From NCBI RefSeq assembly GCF_003589925.1, contig NZ_CP032382.1, positions 3,348,001 through 3,412,000 on the forward strand: 64,000 bases of DNA. The letters are read 5' to 3'. The notes under the pieces were generated by a model, which worked only from the letters and a program-made list of their open reading frames with translations, had not been told where the DNA came from and ran no database searches. The position numbers were made by a program, and so were the translations under genes. Within the stretch, counting starts at the first letter, position 1. Each line of letters starts with the position of its first letter. The stretch comes from Chryseolinea soli (GTDB lineage: Bacteria > Bacteroidota > Bacteroidia > Cytophagales > Cyclobacteriaceae). Positions 1 through 6,188 of the stretch are shown in pieces.

Positions 1-1182
1 CTCCGTCACGCCTTCCTCGCCAGCCAGCGCCAGGCCATAAACATAGGGCCGGCCGATGCAAACCGCCGTGGCTCCCAGGGCCAGCGCCTTGAATGCATCG
101 GCGCCACCGCGGATGCCGCTGTCGAGCAGGATGGGAATTTTTTTGTTGACCACGGCCGCGATCGCCGGCAAGGCCTGCAGTGTTCCGATGGCGCCATCTA
201 CCTGGCGTCCGCCGTGGTTGGAGATCAGGATGCCGTCCATGCCGTGATCGATGGCTTTCAGGGCATCGTCGGGATGGAGAATGCCTTTCAGTACGATCGG
301 GAGTTTTGTGCAGGAGCGAAGAAAGGCCAGGTCTTCCCAGGTGGTACACGGGTTGGAATAGGTTGAGACAAACGTGCGCACGGCCTTCACCGGTTTGCCG
401 GACAAGAGCTTTTTGAGAAAGCCGCTTCCGGGATAGTGGTTCACCATCGAGACCAAACCCTGCAGCGTTCGAAGCGTGACGTGCCGTTTCATGTCGGGCG
501 CATCGTCGGGCAGGTCCAGCATTTTTTGAAAGACAGGATCGCTGGTGTATTGGGCAATGCCTTTGCCTTCCAGAAAGGGGAGATAGGCCAGCTCCAGGTC
601 GCGCGTGCGCCAACCCAGAAGGGTTGTGTCTAGCGTGACCACAATGGCGGAACAGCCACACTGTTCGGCGCGTCGCACAAAACTGGCGACAAGTTCATTC
701 GACTTACTCCAGTAAAGCTGAAACCAACGGGGTGACTGGTGCATGACTTCGGCGCAGGCCTCCATAGGCCGCGAGGCCTGATTGGAGAAAATGTAAGGCA
801 CACCAAACTGCGCGGCTACCCGGGCCACCGCGACGTCGGCTTCTTTGTGCACCATTTCCAAGACGCCGATGGGAGAGAGCAGAAAAGGGGTCGGAAGTTT
901 CCGGCCGAAGAGTGTGATGGAGGTGTCGCGCTCACCCACATCGCGCAACATGCGCGGCACAATCTTGTATTTCTCAAAAGCGTCGCGGTTGTTGCGCATC
1001 GTGCTTTCCCGGCCTGCGCCCCCGGCCACGTAGGCAAACGCTTCGGGGCGCATCACGCCGGCAGCGGCCTCTTCCAGTCGCGCAAAATCAATGTTCACTT
1101 TGGGGCTTATCCCGGCAAAGCCTTTCAGATAAATTTCTTTTTGCCACATAGCATCAGCGGATGTGAGCAGGGAAGATAACAT
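1..1182 (-). CDS. FMN-dependent alpha-hydroxy-acid oxidase (lactate oxidase/monooxygenase-like), C-terminus cut by window edge
   Basis: I translated this minus-strand frame directly; it runs open for 394 codons to base 1, so the C-terminus is missing. The family (lactate 2-monooxygenase, glycolate oxidase, L-lactate dehydrogenase LldD) oxidises 2-hydroxy acids with FMN. Visible family marks are an N-terminal FAYVAGGAG block, a strand LPIVLKGIL carrying the FMN/substrate lysine, the active-site block SNHGGRQVDG with the catalytic histidine, and the C-terminal phosphate-binding LLDSGIRGGADAFKAL followed by IGRPYVYGLAL. Only a short tail should be missing. The start is taken as ATG at 1182; a second ATG at 1149 (MWQKEIYLKG) is an equally plausible start that would remove 11 residues. 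It lies 62 bases after the anti-sigma gene on the same strand and may be its distal operon partner. Substrate and whether it acts as an oxidase or a dehydrogenase cannot be told from sequence. Confidence 0.9.
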   Translation of the reverse strand, partial: MLSSLLTSADAMWQKEIYLKGFAGISPKVNIDFARLEEAAAGVMRPEAFAYVAGGAGRESTMRNNRDAFEKYKIVPRMLRDVGERDTSITLFGRKLPTPFLLSPIGVLEMVHKEADVAVARVAAQFGVPYIFSNQASRPMEACAEVMHQSPRWFQLYWSKSNELVASFVRRAEQCGCSAIVVTLDTTLLGWRTRDLELAYLPFLEGKGIAQYTSDPVFQKMLDLPDDAPDMKRHVTLRTLQGLVSMVNHYPGSGFLKKLLSGKPVKAVRTFVSTYSNPCTTWEDLAFLRSCTKLPIVLKGILHPDDALKAIDHGMDGILISNHGGRQVDGAIGTLQALPAIAAVVNKKIPILLDSGIRGGADAFKALALGATAVCIGRPYVYGLALAGEEGVTE

Positions 1183-1244
1183 TTATTGGCCGCACTTCGA
1201 CAACGGCTGGGCCAATTCTAAAAGATGGATCGGGAGAAAAAATG

Positions 1245-2945
1245 TTATCGCATGAGTCTGTACGAAAGACCAACACTGACGCCCGGCCGGTACTGTTTCA
1301 GCGTGAAAGGAACATGAAGCGTCTCATTCACCAGCCAAGTGCGCGTAACCGAAGGCTGCACGATGAACGTAAGGCGACCATTCAGCGCCAGCTCGGCACG
1401 ATACAATATCTGGTAGTTCAAATAGCTGGACGAAGAGTTGTCATAGGGCTCACTGGACGAAGCATGGGCCAGCCCCTTTTGATATTGAAGACCCAGTCCG
1501 ATCTTATGCGAAAGCCGGTTTTCCGTCAGTGTATACAAAACGCCGGCCTGTGCGCCGATGTTCAGCATGCTGTAGGAAACCGAACGCTCTGCCGTGGTGG
1601 GTTTGACGGTATAGGAAAGATCGTCCCCACCATTTTCGATCACAAAGCTGCCCGAGCTTTGATAGGTGTATTGCAGGGTTTGCGACTGGTGATAGACCGA
1701 CAAGCCTGCGAAGTACTCAAACTTCTTCGACAACCGACCCTGCACGCCAGCCTCCAACCCAATTCCAAGCCGGTCGCCCGAAAGGATGGAAGGCTTGTTG
1801 AATTTCTGAATGATCACCCCGTCGCGAGCCGAGGGCGTGGCGGTTTGAAAGGAGAGGGTAGGACTGAACAACGCATAAAATGAAATGCCTGCCCGTTTCT
1901 TTTTGGGGCGGTTATAGGGGACCGTTTGCCCATCCGTCACGGCCGAGTCTGCAGGGGACAGATTAATCAAAACCCCGTTCAGTTGGGATGAGTCGCTAGC
2001 GTGTTTGATGTATGAACCTTGTGTTGATAGGTTCGCTGCGGATGAAGTTCCATCTGCTGGTTTGATCGCCTGCTGCGCGTTGTATGATAAGTTGTTCAGT
2101 GGGGATTCCTGTTTCGCAGATCCCTGGGATCCATCGGCGACCGCATCAAGCGCATTTGACTCCGTTGTTGACTGGGTCGTTACCGATGTAGTTCCATCTG
2201 CCGGTCTGATCGCCTGCGAAGTGTGGGATGATAAGTTGTTAGGTGAAGATTGCTGTTTCGCTGATCCCTGGGATCTATCGACAGCCGCATCAAGCGCTTT
2301 TGATTCCGCGTACGGAGTGCTTTGATCCGGTTGTAAATGGGAATGACGATTCTCGTTCGATGTCGGGAAGATGGATGAAGCGGGCGATGAGGCTGAGACC
2401 TGACTTTCCATGGAATGTGCCCCGGTTTGTGAATCGACATCAGATGCCAGATCATGTGCCGATCCTGAAGGTTGATTCAAGGAACTTGCATCGCTTGCAT
2501 CCGAATTTAAACCTGAACCTGCACCAGACAAAGATGACCCCGAGCCTTGACTTGACCCGGTGCTTTTTTTGTTCGTGAATGCATCTGCCGCAAGTTCCTG
2601 TTCGCCTGTTAGTAGCAAAGCATCTTTTGCGTCTGTATTCTCCGGATGAATTTGCGAATCGGTTGCACGATCGGGCGCGACGTCGTCAACGGATGCTGAC
2701 TTTGGTTGAACGATGGCCAGGGTATTCCCTCCAACCTCCGGTGCCGAACTATACCCCAAAGCCCATCCCAAAGCCGCCACCACAACGACCCCGGCAAATT
2801 GATTCATCCACGGTGCCCATACCGGTTTGCTGGACGGCAGGCCGGCGGCGATCTTTTGCCAGAGGTCGTCGTCGGGTTGTTCCGTGTAGTTGTTCAGGCG
2901 GTTTTCCAGCGCCTTGAACGCTTCGTGTTCAGGCAAGTTTTTCAT
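1245..2945 (-). CDS. Anti-sigma factor fused to an outer-membrane beta-barrel (dual membrane-spanning anti-sigma, Dma-like)
   Basis: 566 residues in four parts. Residues 1-45 are a small acidic/amphipathic cytoplasmic segment (FKALENRLNNY, DDDLWQKIAAGL) of the kind found at the N-terminus of Bacteroidota anti-sigma factors. Residues about 48-66 are one hydrophobic span (AGVVVVAALGWALGY). Residues about 67-350 are a Ser/Ala/Asp/Gln-rich low-complexity linker with an exact-length 48-residue tandem duplication (214-261 and 262-309). Residues about 352-566 alternate like a small outer-membrane barrel and end in SVGLSYRLMR, a typical last strand. The start overlaps the end of the ECF sigma gene by 17 bases, so the two are translationally linked. 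I infer that the N-terminus holds the sigma factor, the span anchors it in the inner membrane and the linker crosses the periplasm to a barrel in the outer membrane. I recall proteins of this plan described in Bacteroides as dual membrane-spanning anti-sigma factors. The alternative is an unrelated inner-membrane protein with a periplasmic beta domain. Confidence 0.8.
   Translation of the reverse strand: MKNLPEHEAFKALENRLNNYTEQPDDDLWQKIAAGLPSSKPVWAPWMNQFAGVVVVAALGWALGYSSAPEVGGNTLAIVQPKSASVDDVAPDRATDSQIHPENTDAKDALLLTGEQELAADAFTNKKSTGSSQGSGSSLSGAGSGLNSDASDASSLNQPSGSAHDLASDVDSQTGAHSMESQVSASSPASSIFPTSNENRHSHLQPDQSTPYAESKALDAAVDRSQGSAKQQSSPNNLSSHTSQAIRPADGTTSVTTQSTTESNALDAVADGSQGSAKQESPLNNLSYNAQQAIKPADGTSSAANLSTQGSYIKHASDSSQLNGVLINLSPADSAVTDGQTVPYNRPKKKRAGISFYALFSPTLSFQTATPSARDGVIIQKFNKPSILSGDRLGIGLEAGVQGRLSKKFEYFAGLSVYHQSQTLQYTYQSSGSFVIENGGDDLSYTVKPTTAERSVSYSMLNIGAQAGVLYTLTENRLSHKIGLGLQYQKGLAHASSSEPYDNSSSSYLNYQILYRAELALNGRLTFIVQPSVTRTWLVNETLHVPFTLKQYRPGVSVGLSYRLMR
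2019..2306 (-). repeat. 144-bp tandem duplication inside the anti-sigma linker
   Basis: Two adjacent in-frame copies, 2163-2306 (residues 214-261) and 2019-2162 (residues 262-309), each exactly 48 codons. Both begin ES(K/N)ALDA and contain SQGSAKQ and RPADGT/KPADGT at matching positions. The DNA word gatccctgggat recurs with a 144-base offset (2119 and 2263). The copies have diverged, so this is not an assembly duplication. Confidence 0.9.
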
Positions 2946-3492
2946 AGTAATGTGTCAGGTTCTGACATTTTAATTTTTTTTTCAACAGCTGCTTCGCGTG
3001 GTGAAACTGCGAGCGCGAAGTGCCCTCTGTGACGTGCAGCATTTCCGCGATCTCGGCATGACTGTAGCCTTCAACGGCAAACAAGTTGAACACCACCCGG
3101 CAGCCGTCGGGCAATTCGTTGATGAGCGTGAGCAGGTATTCGTCCGAAAAATTTTGGATGTCGGTATACAGCTCTGCGCCATCCTGGTTTTCGTTTTCTG
3201 TTGCGGGTGCAAAGATCATATCGTGCTTCTTGGTGCGGTGATATTGATTGATGGCCGTGTGCACCACAGTGGCCTTCATCCACGCTTCCAGTTTTTCGGG
3301 TGATGCCAATTGGTTCAGGTTGGTGAAGATCTTCACAAAGGAATCCTGTAACACGTCCTGTGCTTGTTCGCGGTCGCGCGTATAGCGGCGGCACAAACCC
3401 ATCAGCTTGCCTTTGAAAAGATCGTATAACATGCGCTGCGCTTTGGGCTCGCCCCGCTTACAGCGTTCGAATAAATCGTAGTGGCGGCTCAT
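2929..3492 (-). CDS. ECF-family RNA polymerase sigma factor
   Basis: 187 residues, the normal size for a group IV (ECF) sigma-70 factor. Region 2 is seen near residues 10-75 (LYDLFKGKLMGLCRRY, AQDVLQDSFVKIF), which binds core polymerase and melts the -10 element. Region 4 is near 125-180 (ELPDGCRVVFNLF, EGYSHAEIAEML, TEGTSRSQFHHAKQLL), a helix-turn-helix that reads the -35 element. The 3' end overlaps the anti-sigma/barrel gene by 17 bases, so its activity is very probably controlled by that protein at the envelope. Start is the ATG at 3492. A strong hairpin (3504-3528) lies 12 bases upstream and separates it from the preceding lipoprotein gene. The regulon is unknown; likely targets are envelope genes, by analogy with similar pairs. 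Confidence 0.92.
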   Translation of the reverse strand: MSRHYDLFERCKRGEPKAQRMLYDLFKGKLMGLCRRYTRDREQAQDVLQDSFVKIFTNLNQLASPEKLEAWMKATVVHTAINQYHRTKKHDMIFAPATENENQDGAELYTDIQNFSDEYLLTLINELPDGCRVVFNLFAVEGYSHAEIAEMLHVTEGTSRSQFHHAKQLLKKKLKCQNLTHYYEKLA

Positions 3493-3503
3493 GCGGTAAC
3501 GGT

Positions 3504-3528
3504 AAAAGCCTTCCCTTGCGGGAAGGCC
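3504..3528 (-). terminator. Rho-independent terminator or attenuator after the 3562-4578 lipoprotein gene
   Basis: Perfect 8-bp stem (3508-3515 with 3520-3527, GCCTTCCC/GGGAAGGC) closed by a 4-base loop. Read on the minus strand it is followed by CTTTTA, a short T run. It sits between the lipoprotein stop (3562) and the sigma start (3492), so it either ends the first transcript or attenuates read-through into the sigma gene. Confidence 0.6.
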
Positions 3529-3561
3529 TGTGAGGAGTATTTTTTTAGGGTCATGTCGAAA

Positions 3562-4578
3562 TCAACGGCTTACTTTTACGACCACTTTCGCCTGCCGGCA
3601 CACGGCGTCGCGACACAATTGATAGCGCAGCGAATCGGTACGCGAAGTGCCCGCCGGCAAATTGTCGGGCGTATACGTTATACCGTCCCACCCGATGCGT
3701 GCCTGCCCATACAACGGCGCCTTGGCGATACTCAGCGTGTAGCCATACGATGTGGTGTCGCAAAGGTTGTCGTTGGTAAAGACACGTAGCAATACCGTGT
3801 CGGCCTTTAACGTGTCGGGGTTGATCTGGAGGGTGTCGCCGAGCAACGTGAAGGTGCACAGGGGAGTTGGCTTGGAGGCGGCGATGTAAACATATCCGAA
3901 AACAAGATTTCTCAGGTCCCGCGACTGGATCTTGTAGAGGAGGGTGTCACCTTTCGTGTAAGATGCGCCAGCCGTGTAGATGATCTTGTTGTTTACGACG
4001 TCCGCACTCCCATGGCGCGGGCCGGTATTGTTGCCCTGCCAGAAAACACTCACCTGGTAGTCGAGCGTGTCGATGTTACAAAGATTGTCGTTGGCCAACA
4101 CATCGATCGTAAGCGGATGGTCGCCATGGAAATTGTAAACATAGTCGTCGGTAGGATAGAGGCCGCAGGGCAGTTTGGTGGAATCGGGCTCGACCACGAT
4201 CACCAGCGTGTCTTTGGCCAATATTTCGTGACTTTCGGAATAGACCGTGAATTCAAAGGCGTCGCGCGTGCTGGCGTTCCGGTTGTTGGGTGTATATCGC
4301 AGCAGCCCGAGGCCTAGCGAGGAAAGCTTGCCTTTGCTCGTGGGCTGTGTAACCGTCAGGGTCACAGGAAGATTCGTCCTGATCCGCTCGTTCAGGTCGA
4401 TTACCGACGCACGGTTGTTGGATACATAGACTTCATTGCCATTCAATTCCGCGTCGGGTATGAGCACATCGGGGTCTTCTTTCAGGGTGTCGCATGCTGT
4501 AAAACAAAGCGCCAGGGCACCCATCAATAAAATACCGAAAAGAATTTCTGACTTCAGGAATATTTTAGTTGTTTTCAT
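3562..4578 (-). CDS. Exported lipoprotein with Ig/cadherin-like repeats
   Basis: 338 residues. The N-terminus is a signal peptide with a lipobox (LCFTAC, cysteine at about residue 29), so it is probably a surface or periplasmic lipoprotein. The rest is beta-rich and contains DVLANDNLC and FTNDNLCD blocks about 95 residues apart, each preceding a TLDYQVSV/YGYTLSI strand. This is the pattern of cadherin-like (Big_9/VCBS-type) domains. A third, N-terminal copy is suggested by LSSLGLGLLRYTPNNR and the matching GITYTPDNLPAG near the C-terminus. Several cysteines recur after each repeat and may form disulfides. It is divergent from cinA with an 84-base shared promoter region. No enzymatic motif is visible; adhesion or binding is a guess. 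Confidence 0.75.
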   Translation of the reverse strand: MKTTKIFLKSEILFGILLMGALALCFTACDTLKEDPDVLIPDAELNGNEVYVSNNRASVIDLNERIRTNLPVTLTVTQPTSKGKLSSLGLGLLRYTPNNRNASTRDAFEFTVYSESHEILAKDTLVIVVEPDSTKLPCGLYPTDDYVYNFHGDHPLTIDVLANDNLCNIDTLDYQVSVFWQGNNTGPRHGSADVVNNKIIYTAGASYTKGDTLLYKIQSRDLRNLVFGYVYIAASKPTPLCTFTLLGDTLQINPDTLKADTVLLRVFTNDNLCDTTSYGYTLSIAKAPLYGQARIGWDGITYTPDNLPAGTSRTDSLRYQLCRDAVCRQAKVVVKVSR

Positions 4579-4662
4579 GTTTGTACGATTAGGCTTCCGC
4601 CGGGTAAGACCTCATGCGGGGAGATAACGTTGGACGAGCCGGGTAAATTTTTCAGAAAAATA

Positions 4663-5973
4663 ATGAACCACAGAACCATAACCGCCGAGCTCCTCACGAT
4701 AGGAGACGAAATTCTTTACGGACAAATCACCGACACCAACGCCCAATGGATGAGTGTCGAACTGGGCTTAGCCGGCATCAAAGTGGTCCGCAAGACCAGT
4801 GTGGGCGACGTTGAGAGCGAGATCCTCACCGCTCTGGCCGAAGCCGAACAACGCGTGGACATCGTGCTCATCACCGGCGGCCTGGGCCCGACCAACGACG
4901 ACCTGACCAAACCCTGCCTGGCAAAATATTTTAACTGCGGTCTCAAAATGAACGAAGAGGCCCTGGCCGAGGTAACCGCATTCTTTGCCAGCCGCGGCCG
5001 CGAGCTCACGGCCGTGAACCGCCAGCAAGCCGCCTTGCCCGAATGCTGCGAGAAGGTCACAAACAAAATGGGCACGGCCCCGGGCATGTGGTTCCATCGA
5101 AACGGAAAAGTGTTTGTCTCCATGCCCGGTGTGCCCCACGAGATGAAACGCATGATGACCGACATCGTCATCCCCAAGCTCAAACAGACCTTCCCCACAC
5201 CGGTCATCGTGCACAAAGTGATCCGCACCGTGGGCATTGGCGAATCCTTCCTGGCCGACAAGATCGCCGCGTGGGAAAATGCGCTTCCGCCCCATATCAA
5301 GCTGGCTTACCTGCCCGGCCTGGGTGAAGTGAAGCTCCGGCTCACGGCCATCGGTGACACCGAAGCAGAACTGAAAGCAGAGACCGAGGCCCTCAGCGAC
5401 CAGTTGCAACCCCTTGTCGGCAGTTTCATCTACGCGCATGGCGAGGAATCCCTGGAGGTAACAGTCGGCAAATTGCTGCGCGAAGCCAAGCTCACCCTCT
5501 CCATTGCCGAGAGCTGCACCGGGGGATACCTCTCACACCTCATCACCAGCGTGCCGGGCTGCTCCGACTATTACCTGGGCACCATGATCCCCTATTCCTA
5601 CGAAGTAAAAATGCGTCAGCTTGGGGTGAGACCTGAGGTGCTGGAAAAACACGGCGCCGTGAGCGAGCCTACCATCATCGAAATGGCCAACATCGTCCGC
5701 GCCAAATTCAACACCCACATCGGCGTAGCCACCAGCGGCATCGCCGGCCCCGGCGGAGCTACCCCCGAGAAACCCGTGGGCACGGTCTGGATTGCTTTCT
5801 CGGACAAGGACAAAACGGTCACAAGGAAACTACAGCTGTCACCCGACAGAGAAATCAATATTAAAATGGCATCGGTAGCGGTGTTAAATTTGATCCGGCA
5901 GAACGTGGAGAGATCAGGAGCTAAAGTACAGGAGCCAGAAGCCAGGAGCCAGGAGCCAGGAGTCAGAAGTTAG
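4663..5973 (+). CDS. cinA: CinA-family nicotinamide-nucleotide amidohydrolase
   Basis: About 436 residues from the ATG at 4663. The frame is open upstream to a TTG at 4630, but the ATG gives the canonical N-terminus just before ELLTIGDEILYGQITDTNA. That block is the MoaB-like CinA/COG1058 domain (residues about 8-175, with TGGLGPTNDDLT). The C-terminal half carries the amidase signature AESCTGGYLSHLITSVPG and the downstream TSGIAGPGG. Family members convert NMN to nicotinate mononucleotide in pyridine-nucleotide salvage, and some have ADP-ribose pyrophosphatase activity in the first domain. The recognisable core ends about LNLIRQNVERSG. The last 20 or so residues (EPEARSQEPGVRS at the end) are encoded by a run of 7-bp repeats at 5917-5972, so the tail and stop codon appear to come from a repeat insertion. 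Confidence 0.95.
   Translation: MNHRTITAELLTIGDEILYGQITDTNAQWMSVELGLAGIKVVRKTSVGDVESEILTALAEAEQRVDIVLITGGLGPTNDDLTKPCLAKYFNCGLKMNEEALAEVTAFFASRGRELTAVNRQQAALPECCEKVTNKMGTAPGMWFHRNGKVFVSMPGVPHEMKRMMTDIVIPKLKQTFPTPVIVHKVIRTVGIGESFLADKIAAWENALPPHIKLAYLPGLGEVKLRLTAIGDTEAELKAETEALSDQLQPLVGSFIYAHGEESLEVTVGKLLREAKLTLSIAESCTGGYLSHLITSVPGCSDYYLGTMIPYSYEVKMRQLGVRPEVLEKHGAVSEPTIIEMANIVRAKFNTHIGVATSGIAGPGGATPEKPVGTVWIAFSDKDKTVTRKLQLSPDREINIKMASVAVLNLIRQNVERSGAKVQEPEARSQEPGVRS
5917..5972 (+). repeat. Heptameric tandem repeat array (eight 7-bp units) overlapping the 3' end of cinA
   Basis: Eight contiguous 7-bp units: GGAGCTA, AAGTACA, GGAGCCA, GAAGCCA, GGAGCCA, GGAGCCA, GGAGTCA, GAAGTTA. Consensus is GGAGCCA. 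The array encodes the odd CinA tail and supplies its TAG stop. A second array of the same motif in the opposite orientation lies at 6088-6136. Confidence 0.85.
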
Positions 5974-6087
5974 AATACAAGCGGACTTGTATTTTTGTAT
6001 CCTGATTCTTGCGATTGACAAAACTTGCAGCTAACTAGACCCCTACAGGCGCCGCAAAATTTATCCCCCCAACCCGGCCCTAATATT

Positions 6088-6136
6088 TAGCTACTGACTA
6101 CTGGCTACTGAATTCAGGCTCCCAGCTTCGGGCTCC
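6088..6136 (-). repeat. Heptameric tandem repeat array (seven 7-bp units), inverted relative to 5917-5972
   Basis: Read on the minus strand from 6136: GGAGCCC, GAAGCTG, GGAGCCT, GAATTCA, GTAGCCA, GTAGTCA, GTAGCTA. Same 7-bp period and G(G/T)AG(C/T)CA consensus as the cinA-tail array, with 115 bases between the two arrays. Transcribed together they could pair into a long imperfect hairpin between cinA and the DUF5686 gene. Confidence 0.8.
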
Positions 6137-6188
6137 TGATTTCAACTTTGCACAACTAATCCCGTAAGCAAGCAGTAAAGGAATAAAT

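Noticed and set aside
5917..5972. Short tandem repeats that might be read as a CRISPR array
   Set aside because: Units are contiguous 7-mers without spacers, and no cas gene is present.
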